A stretch of 64,000 bases of DNA. It comes from Orbilia blumenaviensis. Its lineage: Eukaryota; Ascomycota; Orbiliomycetes; Orbiliales; Orbiliaceae. The stretch's first letter is position 1, and every line of letters begins with the position of its first letter. The position numbers were made by a program, and so were the translations under genes. The notes beneath the pieces were generated by a model. It saw nothing but the letters and a program-made list of their open reading frames with translations, was not told the origin of the DNA and searched no databases. Of this stretch, positions 20,252-30,918 are shown one piece after another. The DNA lies in assembly GCA_036872755.1 (NCBI GenBank), contig JAVHNS010000004.1, forward strand, positions 2,542,001 through 2,606,000. Reading direction: 5' to 3'.

Positions 20252-22936
20252 ATGGGTTCATCATGGCGACCATCCTTCGAATCCGGATCGTTGCCCCAAA
20301 TATATCCACTAGACCGCCACCGAGATAGACATCACGACTCAAGACGGTTATCCGGTCTCAACTCCGTACGGACACCACCCCAATCTAGAGAACAGTCCAG
20401 AGAGTTTTCGTTACCTCGTATACCATCCCCAGTATGCACAACGTCCAGAGTAGCGGATCTTTATAGACCTGGAGACTCAATTTTCAGATCCACTCCGCCC
20501 ACTAGTCCTAATTGCCGCGGTCATCAGAGTCTGTGTGACCAAAGGCGAGAAGAAGAAATCTCACCGCTGTGTGGATCTGAAGACGGGGAGTTACGGGATG
20601 GGGATTCAGATGCTGTCACAGCCATTGAGATGCGAGATACTCCGCCCAAGTCGCCTGTAAAGTTTGAGGTTCCGACACGAAATAATAACACGCCCGCTAA
20701 GGATAAAAACATTTTTCGGAAGCACAAAGGAGAGCTGGACCGTCTCAAGGGGGGGAGGACAGGAACTACGGGGCATATAAAAGGCAGCCAGCAATGGTCA
20801 AAACAACTACAACCAAGGCCTAAACAAAACCACCACGTACCTTCGGAGCCTAAGGCAAATCGAGGGTATACGCCTTTGAACCCGTGTTCTGAATTCCATC
20901 AAACGAAATACAATGACGAACGGAAAAAGGATCAACTCCGAGACCATGGTTCCCGTCGATCACCGGTACCAATAGACCCCGATAGCCTCGGTACATACCC
21001 TAACAATTTAGCTGTGGCCCGACCAAGGTTCCCTCGTTCTGATGAGGTTGTGGATTCCCAGGGGAAAAAATGGTTTCGGTCACAGGGCATGGACGACGAT
21101 ATGGGAGATGCCCCATCGTCTGCTTATGTTGACCTTTCAGAGCTTCTGAAGGATAAGCCTGTCGTGGTCAAAAGGGTCCGGGATAGCGGATGTCAAGAAG
21201 GATTGTCATCTCACTCACCCAGCTATTTCGCTCCTGAGAAAGATGTAAACCCAATGAACCCACAGGGGACCGGAGAAGACACGGATATGCAGGATGTCCG
21301 AGATCGTGGCATCTCTACTTGTCTGGTATCCATAGTCACCCCGAAGCTTAAACTAGGGCATCTACCATCTGAAACGGCACCAAGATCAGTGGCTCTGGGA
21401 AATATCGATCTGGACACACTGGTCTCACGCCTTACCCGTGATATAGTCGGGGAACTAAAGGAAACGTTAGGTGGTGTAAAGTTAGAGAAAATAGAAACAC
21501 CAGCTATCGAGGACAAGATGGAGGTATGTGTTACCGAACCGAAGAAGGAGAAGCGGTATCCAGATGAACGGGTGGCATCAGTGGATCAAGAGGATTTGGG
21601 TGATTCTCAGTCCCTGGAACGGCGATTTATCGATTTTATTCCTCAACCAACTACTAGAAAGAGACTAGAGAGACGTATCTCGAAACCAAGAGCCGAATCC
21701 AGCGACGAAGACGGCAACGGAGAGGCTTTTCAGAGGAAAAGAAAACGTGGAGTCGCCACCTTCCAGCAAAGGGAAAAGAGGTCTCCAAGCCCAAGTTATA
21801 GTGACAAATACGGGGGAGAGCCTGTCCGTCCTAAACCGAGAACGCCTGCAGATCTCCGTTTCAGAAAGAGAACACGAGTCGAGGCTCTAGCAGTAGAAGA
21901 GCGATCTAAAACTCGGTCACCATCTATAGCATTCTCGACCAGCGGGTCTCCGTGCCCTTTTGAACGTAGGGCTAGCCATAGGGGTCAAGGAACCCCTCCA
22001 AGGTTCCGTGAACGCATGTTGGTCGAAAACTCTACCTCGAAGCCAGTTAAAAACCCACAACCTCATTTCTCGGCTACCCGTAAGGCAGCAGCAGGTGCAT
22101 CACGACGTGTTCAAGGAGGGCCACTACCGGATACATTTTGGTTCCAGAGATATTATAACCTCCTATGTTCCAAAACAGACCAGCCGCACGTTCCGACAGA
22201 GAATCGAAGGCTCTTTAACCGGCGGATGCTATCGCATTACCTTGGGGGTAATGCGCGATCAACCGTTTCCTCTGTTTCTCCTTCCGCGAGGATCTCGCAG
22301 ATACACCGTGTTAGATTTGTGGTCGCCATCAAAAAAGAGTTTGTGCCGAATCCTACAAAACCCGGAGAAATAATTGTCATATCTTCGCCGCATAACTTCA
22401 TGAAGGACTTACCCCCAGATGTGTCGAGCTTTCCAGTATTTCTCGAACGCGGGGTAGCTGAGTGGGAATATATGGGTACATATGAGTTCGATGGCTGGAA
22501 GTTATTCTCTAACAAGGAAGCCACCCACTTACAGGATAAAAATCTTATCGACTTCTGGCTTCCTAGATTATTCGAGATGCGACAAGAAGCCGAAGAAGGC
22601 CGCGATACCGTTCAAAAGATCCAGAAATGCCACATAAGGCAAGACTCAGGGAAAGAATGTTCACTCGTAACCTTGTGCGATAAAGCTGTTAGCTCGTTGG
22701 CTCCGCAACTCGTCCCATCCAGTCTCAGGTCTAAGAACCACGTGAGAAAGCTGACACTCAGGCAAGTCGAAAGGTATTTTCAAGAGGGCACATTGAAATT
22801 TAACTGGAACTTTTTGAGGCCAGTCGGTTATGATAACGTCCTGTTCAAGAAGCTTTCCGAGGCAAGATGGCCGCCAAAGAAGAAGATGACAGGCTTGGGC
22901 ATATGGAGTAGCTTGAGAGATGCTGAGGCGACATAG
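20252..22936 (+). CDS. Large disordered basic protein with a conserved-looking C-terminal domain, unknown function
   Basis: 894 aa, single exon, ATG at 20252. I do not recognise it. Residues 1-610 are low-complexity, rich in Arg, Lys, Ser and Pro, with likely nuclear import signals (QRKRKRGVATF, RKRTRVEAL) and an SSDEDGNGE acidic patch. From about 625 the sequence becomes ordered: LPDTFWFQRYYNLLCSKTDQ, NRRLFNRRMLSHYLGGNARS, a strand-rich part (VRFVVAIKKEFVPNP, WEYMGTYEFDGWKLFSNKEA), then DFWLPRLFEMRQEAE and a C-terminal basic helix region. The order resembles fungal families of unknown function in which a start/end-type beta domain is appended to a disordered tail (DUF6697-like), but this is a weak impression. 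The charge and NLS-like motifs suggest a nuclear protein. Confidence 0.6.
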   Translation: MGSSWRPSFESGSLPQIYPLDRHRDRHHDSRRLSGLNSVRTPPQSREQSREFSLPRIPSPVCTTSRVADLYRPGDSIFRSTPPTSPNCRGHQSLCDQRREEEISPLCGSEDGELRDGDSDAVTAIEMRDTPPKSPVKFEVPTRNNNTPAKDKNIFRKHKGELDRLKGGRTGTTGHIKGSQQWSKQLQPRPKQNHHVPSEPKANRGYTPLNPCSEFHQTKYNDERKKDQLRDHGSRRSPVPIDPDSLGTYPNNLAVARPRFPRSDEVVDSQGKKWFRSQGMDDDMGDAPSSAYVDLSELLKDKPVVVKRVRDSGCQEGLSSHSPSYFAPEKDVNPMNPQGTGEDTDMQDVRDRGISTCLVSIVTPKLKLGHLPSETAPRSVALGNIDLDTLVSRLTRDIVGELKETLGGVKLEKIETPAIEDKMEVCVTEPKKEKRYPDERVASVDQEDLGDSQSLERRFIDFIPQPTTRKRLERRISKPRAESSDEDGNGEAFQRKRKRGVATFQQREKRSPSPSYSDKYGGEPVRPKPRTPADLRFRKRTRVEALAVEERSKTRSPSIAFSTSGSPCPFERRASHRGQGTPPRFRERMLVENSTSKPVKNPQPHFSATRKAAAGASRRVQGGPLPDTFWFQRYYNLLCSKTDQPHVPTENRRLFNRRMLSHYLGGNARSTVSSVSPSARISQIHRVRFVVAIKKEFVPNPTKPGEIIVISSPHNFMKDLPPDVSSFPVFLERGVAEWEYMGTYEFDGWKLFSNKEATHLQDKNLIDFWLPRLFEMRQEAEEGRDTVQKIQKCHIRQDSGKECSLVTLCDKAVSSLAPQLVPSSLRSKNHVRKLTLRQVERYFQEGTLKFNWNFLRPVGYDNVLFKKLSEARWPPKKKMTGLGIWSSLRDAEAT

Positions 22937-23447
22937 GACCTTTTACTTTCTTTCTTTTCCATTGTTGCTACTATTGTTTTTCTACCACTAGATTTTTTTA
23001 CTCCAAAGGTTAGCCAAGGGTATAATAAAAGGTTTGGTATATGTCGATTGCACGTGCACGCTATGAAATCTGATACCATGGTTTTAGAATTTGTGGCTTT
23101 TCTTTTTGTTTTATGCATACCTTTTCTCTTAGTACATCTAGAAATGAGCAGCTTAGACTGAACTCGTCATGAATGGTCTTGGGTTATTAGATTATTATTT
23201 TTTGGATATCATTCTCCTGTGTAACGATAGTTGAAATGCCGACGTTTTTATATTCCGAAGTAGTCCCGGTCCCAGACGCTGCTTGCGAAGTACCTAGGTG
23301 CCTATTTATTTACGTTTGTGCTAACTGTAGCTGGGCTGACTTTATCCATAGAGCACAGGTAAGAGATGCCCAAAAGGCTTAGTGTCAGATACCTAGGTAT
23401 ATATTATTTTAAATTAAGTGCATATCTTAGGGCGGCATGGGTTTAAA
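22937..23447. other. Convergent intergenic
   Basis: 511 bp of 3' flanks. It holds TACCTAGGTA copy 3 at 23390 and the variant GTACCTAGGTGC at about 23289. No gene seen. Confidence 0.5.
23390..23399. repeat. TACCTAGGTA palindrome, copy 3
   Basis: Perfect 10 bp palindrome, about 50 bp downstream of the carbonic anhydrase stop codon. Confidence 0.9.
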
Positions 23448-24118
23448 TCAAGCAGGAACGACGTTAACGATCTTCCCAGTCTCAACCTCATATATCCACC
23501 CACTGATGTTCACACTTTGAGGTACAAACTTCGAATCCTTTAGGAACTTTACATCATCCTTCACTGCTTGATTTAGCCTAAATGCTCGCAGATCACAAAT
23601 ATCAACCTTATTAGTAACTGGCAACTAGATTCCGGTCGATATATCCCAATGTTGACACTTACTCAGGAAACGTGAGGAAGTCAATCCCGGTAGAATCGGC
23701 CCCCAAATTCTTCTGTACTAGCGCATGGGCGTCGTCATTTGTGAACGTAAGCATACCGCACCCTGTATGTTTGATCAAAAGGATCTCATTGGTGCCGAGT
23801 AGCTGCTCGGAGATTATCACGGAACGAAGACCGTCGACAGCCGAAGCACCAGCATTGCGAATCACTAGTATGAGTAGTCTTAGCCTTAATTAATTACGTA
23901 TAGATTTACTAATTGTCTAAATTTGAGCAGGATTCTAGGAGATAAATACCATGGGCATCACCAAGGTCGATACCAAGTGCTGCAGCCGGATCGATACGAG
24001 CGTCCATGCATGTTAATACAAGATATTTCTTCGCTGGTGGGAGCGCTAGGTCGCCTTTTGTGAAACTCGAGGCGTAGGAGGCATTGTTTGCCGACAGGGT
24101 ATCCGTCAGAACAGTCAT
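23448..24118 (-). CDS. Beta-class carbonic anhydrase
   Basis: Zinc enzyme interconverting CO2 and bicarbonate. Exons 24118-23950, 23864-23663 and 23577-23448 give 166 aa. The zinc ligands are visible: Cys37 and the Asp39-Arg41 dyad in LTCMDAR, then His89 and Cys92 in IKHTGCGML. RNAGASAVDGLRSVIISEQL is the usual helix between them. The C-terminus (NQAVKDDVKFLKDS, VNISGWIYEVETGKIVNVV) matches the short bacterial-like fungal beta-CA subgroup. The third exon acceptor CATTTAG was chosen because it alone keeps frame into that C-terminus, with TTACTAAT as branch site. No targeting peptide is evident, so it is probably cytosolic. It lies convergent with the large basic protein gene. Confidence 0.93.
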
Positions 24119-25095
24119 ATTTCTGAAATGAATATAAAATATGATATGGAGGTGAGAAGCTTGGAATTTCTGCGAGGTCAAGAGGAGGTATATGCTGATG
24201 GGAATGCAGACTGGAACCCAGGACTTGCTGAGAATGTTATCCTGAGGGCGCAAGGGTGCCTTATATATACATGAAGACCCAGGAACTATAATCTACCCCA
24301 CGCTGCTAGCATATCTACTCCCATCCCACCCACCCAAAATCTCATCTACAGCCCAAATTGGAAATTAATCTAACATTATGTACTTACTTGCAGCGAAATC
24401 GTAACTTCGAGCAGGGATGTCGTGCTCATGTTTATCTACCTATCTAGCCATGGATTAAAACTATGGTATCCTGGAAGTGACCACTATAATGCATTCTCCC
24501 AGTAACCGCCCATGCCACCCAAGGGAAAATAAGGGTTACAAACTGCGGGGTAACAAGATAGTGAAGCAAGATCTATATTTGCTATGCATATATGCACGTG
24601 TACTGTTGTTCACTTTCCAAAAAGCGGCACGGAATTGATTCGTTTAATCAGGGAAGCTATAAAAGCGGGAATATTGAAAAGCGGCACATTTCTGACCATT
24701 TGCTGATAAATTCCGTAGCTCATGCTTGAAGGGTGGGTGCGGATCGATTGCGTGATTCTGTAGCCGCGGCCTGGCAGGTTTGTTAGGGATGTTGGATTCT
24801 TGTGGAATTCTGTGTTGGTATATCGCGAAGGCTAGGCTTAGCTTCGTGAGGAAGAGAGAACGCTGAAGTTTGGGAGCAGGATAGTTGTTACAGGCCCAAG
24901 GGGTAAATATTGTAAAACGCTAGCCAGAAGTTACATGATGGTAACGAGTATGCTTGAATTTGGGGTAAAGTCGCCTAGCCGTTGGATTTGCGCAAATACT
25001 GCGAAAATGTAATACTGGCGTGCTACGCCTAGGCATTCCGAAAGATTGGATTTGGGTATCCTATCAGCTGGTACCTAGGGAGCTTATTGTAGAAT
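24119..25095. other. Intergenic, carbonic anhydrase 5' / Hsp70-like 3'
   Basis: 977 bp. The left part should hold the carbonic anhydrase promoter. A CACGTG E-box is near 24595. No supported gene. Confidence 0.5.
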
Positions 25096-27324
25096 TTACT
25101 TCCTATGGGCGTCTAGAAAGATCCTTGACAGTTCCATCCCCGCTGCATCGGCTAGCCCAAATATCTGGAATGGCTGGTGTATTTCAGGCTTTGCAACAGT
25201 GACCTTCATTCTATCATATCTCGCACGATCAAGATGGTCATGCGTGTCCGAAACTTGTTTTACGAATTCTTCTTCGTCTTCGTGGAGTTCCTCTCGCTTT
25301 ATAGTCCCGGCTTCAAGTTCCATATCCAGCAATTTCGTGATATTGAACCCCTCAATAAAAAGGTCATCAGGGTCTGAGTACTCAGAATCTTCTAGGAACG
25401 CGTCCTTGATGGTGTATATGCCACGAAGAATGATTGCGTAAGCATCGGATTCACCGCGTCCACTGTCGATCAGAACAGCATCCTTTGGGAGCCTTTTAGC
25501 CATTTTTCCAAACTGTAATATATGGGAAAGCCGCTTACCTTGATCTCCGGCGATACGCCGTGTATGTCACCAAAGACACCAATGGCCGGCGCATATATAT
25601 CGCCCCTAATGACTTTTGCGAATTCAAACCTGTTGTCAAAGTATTAGTAAGATCTCCTTTTTTCCCGCTATGTATTCTTGGAGCAAAGTGGATAGAGAGG
25701 AGGGAATTACGAAGAAATAGGCGTTATTCGAGGTGGGGTATCAATCTCTTGATCGACACCCCAAGCAATATCATTAGTCGCTTCCAAGAGAATGGGCGTT
25801 TTACTCATTCTGCTTTCTAAAATATCGATGACATCGCTCCAGTTTTTACTCTCAGGCCAATGTTTGACCGCGTAATTGGATATCATCTGGATGGTTTCTT
25901 CATTCAATTCTTCGAATACATGCATATCGTGTAGGATATTCGCTACAACGTCAAGCATATTCTCCGGAAATTGCTTAAATACTGGTGAGCGTGTTACAGC
26001 GCAAACTTGCTGCTGCATGACCCCGAACCGAGAGTGCGGAGTAAAAATGCATCGGCGGGCAGTAATATATTCCTCGTCATCGATAACTGCAATAAAAGGT
26101 CGTTCTTGCTGTATATTATATTTACCATAGGAGCAGACACGTATTAGTGTTTTGAGGACTCAAATCCCGAACGAATGGGAATATTAAGATAGGGAGGGGA
26201 TACATACCGGTAGCCCCGGAACCAAGGGGGTGGTCCCCAGCGTTTGGGGTGACGCAATGTTGATAAGGCTGGCAAATCCAGCACTAAAAAACTCGACCTT
26301 GCTGGAGTGTGTATGTAGGTCCTCAATAACCGATTCGTTAAATCTTTCATCGCTACCTTGGTGGAGGCTATCTGGACGAATAGGTGGAATATCTGAGTTA
26401 TTAATGGGAAATCCAGCGTCTTTTAATGCGGATACAAAGTTTCTTTTCACAGTGACGCCTGGAGCTGTTTCGATTGAATCCATGCAATCCGGATACAGGA
26501 TCATCCATTTGACGACGGGCGCATCGTTGACTATCATCGCATTATCGACGATTTCGCGACTGATGAATTCTTCAATATGCTGGCGGATAGAACGAGCATA
26601 ATCCGTCATGATCTGTCTTTCCGTGAGGGCAAACGCAGGAGGTTTCGGCCTGTTAAGCGATACTTCCTGGGAGGGAAAGAAATCGGTGAAATGGACACGG
26701 AAATCCGCCCTTTCAGGGTCCCACAATTTGTAACTACCATTGACTTTTAACCCAGGCCCGACTGGTAGATGGGGAAACTCCGACGAGTACTTCATGATAG
26801 AAATCGTCTAGAGAAACGGTGTATTAGCGCCTTATTAGGTCCAAATGTATAGAAAGGTGACTGACGGCATTACGATGAATCCCTTCGCCCTCGTCGAAAT
26901 CCCAATCATCAACCATTCTCAGAACAGGCATCCGGACTTTATACTCTTCTATCCCAGAGTGTATTCTTGACTCCGCCAATATTTCTACCCCTTTGGGGTA
27001 GTACATAACAAATGCAGTCAAAGACGGCATCTGCATTGAAATGCCAACGATGATGTCTGCTTCTGGCCTCTTCACAAATTTCGAGACAGCTGATTCGACT
27101 GTCCATGATGGTAGAGTGCTCAAGAGCTTGTCCTTGATCTTTGAGGTGTCAGGGATGGGAACCTGTGGGAGGAAGAGCAATGAGAAACCAGCGAGGGATT
27201 TCAAACTGGAGAAGAAGACTGGCGATCGCTCTCGCCGACGGTCTGATGGGAGAACAAAGGCAGCTACGAGGACAGGAAAAGCCCTGTGTAACCTGACCTT
27301 CCGAGGCAGAACACGGCGAAACAT
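25096..27324 (-). CDS. Highly divergent Hsp70/actin-fold-like protein with degenerate nucleotide motifs
   Basis: Six-exon model: 27324-27298, 27162-26866, 26807-26208, 26108-25711, 25629-25539 and 25512-25096; 609 aa with every junction in frame. Length, exon density and motif order resemble fungal Hsp70-like (HSPA12-type) ATPases. PEADIIVGISMQMPSLTAFV sits where these have vGIDFGTTfSGv. WDFDEGEGIHRNATISIMKY mirrors the KvPTvxxY region; VVKWMILYPDCMDSIE the vTVPAxW segment. AIGVFGDIHGVSPEIK replaces vGGfgxS, and LPKDAVLIDSGRGESDAYAI followed by RGIY the final P...AvxxGAv block. The Asp, Gly and Thr residues for ATP are missing from motif 1, and the phosphate-2 Gly run is absent. I infer a pseudo-ATPase. 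It could instead be a family unique to this lineage; the start exon (MFRRVLPRK) is the least certain part. Confidence 0.5.
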
Positions 27325-27541
27325 ATTGATGCCTACGAGCCTAATTGGTGCCGTAGGTTTATTTACTGGGGCCAAAAATATAACTTTAAAGTTCCCAGTC
27401 TGGCATTAGATACTTAGCTATATAGAAAATGTTGCATTAGCAGGCTATCCAAGAACCAAAGAAGAGGGATCATGGTATGCATGACCTAGGATTGGGTACT
27501 ATGTACTGACAATGTAATGTAAAGGGAGGTATATTATTAAC

Positions 27542-27551
27542 TACCTAGGTA
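27542..27551. repeat. TACCTAGGTA palindrome, copy 4
   Basis: Perfect 10 bp palindrome, 217 bp upstream of the Hsp70-like start. Confidence 0.9.
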
Positions 27552-27850
27552 TTTAATTCCTCAGCTAGCTGTATCTGCTGGTGGGATAGGGCAGGGATCC
27601 GGAGCTGATAAGGGTGATTGTTAGGAAGAGAAGAAGGAGAAGAAGAAAAAGGCAATAATGATGTTCCGTTGCTGACTTCTTCTATACATATTTTTCGTCG
27701 ACGTCGGCCTTGTAAGTCTATGTGATCGTGATAGGTCGCCAGGTGCAGGAAGTTAATGAGTGGCGGGCGCCCGCATCTCAGCGACACAACAATAGCCAAT
27801 GCAGAAAAAACACAACAGCCTCGACTGCCCTTTTGGATGTAGCTAGCCTC

Positions 27851-27860
27851 TACCTAGGTA
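27851..27860. repeat. TACCTAGGTA palindrome, copy 5
   Basis: Perfect 10 bp palindrome, immediately followed by GGCTAGGTACC, a second imperfect copy. Confidence 0.9.
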
Positions 27861-27901
27861 GGCTAGGTACCAGGCCGCTGCAGGTTGCAAAGGAGAGGTT
27901 A

Positions 27902-27921
27902 CAATGCAATGCAATGCAATG
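27902..27921 (+). repeat. (CAATG)4 repeat
   Basis: Four perfect tandem copies of CAATG. Confidence 0.9.
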
Positions 27922-28667
27922 CCGGCGATTTTCAACAATGATATATACTAAGAAACAAAGTACTTGACTAAGTTTGTGCTGAGTATAATAATATATCTCC
28001 GGCTGGCTAGACGGCTAAAGGAGAGTGAACATTTGAATACAGCAGAAGGAATTCCTAGAAGGAAGGAAGCTAGAAAGGAAGGAAACAAGGAGGGAAGGAT
28101 GCGAGGATATAAGAGGTGAGAAGGAGAGTCGCACAGCTGTACGACCACCTGAGTCGACTTGAATGGGGTCGAATCCTGTAACGTTAGCAGCGCTATAGCT
28201 AGCGGACTACTTGGGTAGCTGAGCTCGAGTTGTGGGGGCCGACTCCGGGTGAAATTACCCAGGCACTTGGGTGTATAAATACAACAAATGTCCCGATCTG
28301 GTGTCCACGCGTTGTGGCGACGTTGGCGGGGCGCAACAGCAGCAACGGCAAACCGGTCGGCTAAGCGAAGAGCCCATAAGCCCAGCCCGCCTGAGCAATT
28401 GACAGGCATCGCAGGGCTGCGGGATTGAGAAATGTGGCCTTTCTCGCAGATATCAACTTCGCACATGCCAGTTCTCAGCTCCACCGCCCATCATCCCCTC
28501 GACATCTTCCCGGACACTTCGCTTTGGACTTCGAAGACGCCGTCTCAGTCTATCCCATCTGTGATTTTCGGTGGTAGCTAGCCAATCGACCGTTTTTACC
28601 AAATTCCAAGCCTCCCCGATCGAGTCGTCCGCGCGACTGCTGTGGACCCTTTGCTGTTGGTCTCACG

Positions 28668-30044
28668 ATGGGTCGAGCATCCCGGCTGATGAGGCTTGAT
28701 GCCTTCACAAAAACCGTTGAAGATGCCAGGATACGTACAAGTTCAGGTGGACTTGTTACAATACTCAGCGTCGTACTTATCATCTGCTTGGCCGTTGGGG
28801 AATGGAATGATTACAGAAAGATCTCTGTGATCTCGGAATTGGTTGTTGATAAAACCAGAGGTATGCACTCTTTCACACCAAGCCGCCAGCAAGCCTGTCG
28901 GGAAAGTAGTCAGGGCGCCGACTTCACACGGGCCCCAATGGTGTTAAAGTGCTAATAAAAATTACTCCGGGCTTGTAGGTGAACAGATGGAAATCCACCT
29001 CAATATTACTTTCCCAAAAATACCATGCGAACTTCTCTCCCTCGACGTCATGGATGTTTCTGGTGATCTTCAGCCATCTGTCAGCCACGGCATTGGCAAA
29101 CACCGTCTCGATAAGTCAGGGACGATTATTGAATCTAAATTCCTTGAACTCCACCCTGAACACCCAAAGCACCTCGACCCTAACTACTGTGGTGAATGTT
29201 ACGGTGCCACTGCTCCGGATACCTCGAAGAAGGCGGGATGTTGTCAGACTTGTGACGATGTTCGCGAGGCTTACGCATCTAAGGGTTGGGCTTTTGGCGA
29301 TGGCACCGGCGTCCACCAGTGCGAGGAAGAAGGGTATAAGGAAATGCTTAAGGAACAGGCTGAGGAAGGTTGCCGTATCGATGGGCATCTCTGGGTTAAC
29401 AAAGTCGTCGGAAATTTTCACATTGCGCCAGGGAAATCCTTTTCGAACGCCCAAATGCATGTCCACGATTTAGCCAATTACCTTCAATCGGACGTCCACC
29501 ATGACTTTTCCCACACCATTAACGCCTTGTCCTTTGGTCCACCACTGCCTACCGACTTGTTGCACGAGAGCCACCACCAGCAAAACCCACTAGATAACAC
29601 TGTCAAGAATACCGTTGACCGGAATTATAACTACCTGTACTTCTTGAAGATCGTCTCTACAAGCTATGAGCATCTCGATCACGGCTACACGATCAACACC
29701 CACCAGTACAGCGTTACCAGCCATGAGAGGAGTTTGGAGGGTGGAAAAGATGAGGTGCACCCGGGAACTGTCCATGCTCGCGGCGGTATTCCCGGAATAT
29801 TCTTCAGCTATGATATTTCGCGTAAGTTTCCGAAGACTGCACTTCTCTTAAATAGTATATATACTGACTGTATGGATGGATAATAGCTATGAAAGTGGTT
29901 AACCGCGAGATCCGAACCAAGTCTTTCTCCGGATTCTTGACTAGCATCTGTGCTATTATTGGAGGTACCCTCACGGTCGCTGCTGCGCTCGACCGTGGCT
30001 TGTACGAAGGCGCTAGGAGAATTGGAAAGGTCCACCAGAGATAA
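28668..30044 (+). CDS. ERV46: COPII vesicle cargo receptor Erv46 (ERGIC3)
   Basis: ER-Golgi membrane protein that with Erv41 retrieves or sorts secretory cargo. Exons 28668-28860, 28979-29821 and 29887-30044 give 397 aa. The N-terminal cytosolic segment LMRLDAFTKTVEDARIRTSS and TM1 (LVTILSVVLIICLAV, about 32-46) are classic. The luminal domain has YCGECYGATAPDTSKKAGCC and QTCDDVREAYASKGWAF, GCRIDGHLWVNKVVGNFHIA, and FSHTINALSFGPPLP. After SYDISPMKVVNREIR, TM2 is GFLTSICAIIGGTLTVAAAL. The conserved Cys residues for luminal disulphides are present. The C-terminus ends GKVHQR; the aromatic or KK-type coat signals should be checked against Erv41. Introns are standard and the frame is kept through both. 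Confidence 0.96.
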
Positions 30045-30918
30045 ACAAAAGCATTCTTTAAGAAAAGGATTTATCATCGTTTGTTTTGTCTTAGTTCACC
30101 ATGCCTAGCCGTAGGCCTTATCGAGGCAACATCGGTTACAAGAGGCGACTCTTGCTTAGATTTGGGGACATGGTGGTTTGGTCATGCATTCTACAGGCCC
30201 CGTCGGTTGACCAGGGCTGGTGTAATATTAGCAGGTGTATTTGTTTTACAGTTTGCCATGTCTTCGCATGTACCGTTTTCTACCTTTCTTTTCTCTTCAT
30301 ATTCATGTAAGTATTTGCTGGGTGGATTGGGGGCGAATAGAATCCAAATATTCGTTAGTTTGCTTGGTGGATATCCCATCTGCGATCCGTATTACGTACA
30401 AGTTATCGATACCATAAGTATGTGACCCGCTGTGGCTATCCTCCAGCCTGGGACCGGACCAGGGGTATATTGTATTAGGAGGCTCAAATGCCCCCGCAAG
30501 GTAGTTATGCTTGTACTGAGATAGTAGCAGAAATTCGACAGCTGGGACTATAGTGTGAAATACCTACCTAGGTGACCATTACTAACTTTGCCCCCCTGGA
30601 AGGCCCGTTCCACGACCTGTCTACAGCATTGATAATTCTTGAACTCTTGAATTCTTGTGTTGCATGTTGCTGCCAGGGCCCACCAGACCAATGTTGCTGG
30701 TTGAATTCCGGCCACAAGCATACGAGCTAGCATCCTTAGGTCAGACGCCGGGTGAAGAAAACGGCGAACCGAGAGCGCCTGGGTGACGTCTCAACACCAA
30801 GAAAACTGTTAGCCGAGTGTCGCGGGACTTTTCCTCAACCTCGCTTCAATCCTTCTGCCCGCAATCCCTCATCCATATTCTAATCCTCCTCGTCAATTGA
30901 CGCCCAAATACCGGCCAG
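30045..30918. other. Intergenic, ERV46 3' / SAM50 promoter
   Basis: 874 bp. It contains a TACCTAGGTG palindrome variant at about 30560 and TGACGTC near 30784, 135 bp before the SAM50 ATG. Short open frames at 30081-30425 lack an intron-exon context or conserved content. No gene called. Confidence 0.45.

Larger units (their letters stand above)
27325..28667. other. Divergent intergenic, Hsp70-like / ERV46
   Basis: 1.34 kb. It contains TACCTAGGTA copies 4 and 5, a (CAATG)4 repeat and a GGAAGGAAGG patch at about 28050-28080. Minus-strand open frame 27948-28484 shows no conserved content. No supported gene. Confidence 0.5.

Noticed and set aside
27948..28484. 178-codon minus-strand frame upstream of ERV46
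   Set aside because: No conserved motif, and it overlaps the expected divergent promoter region.
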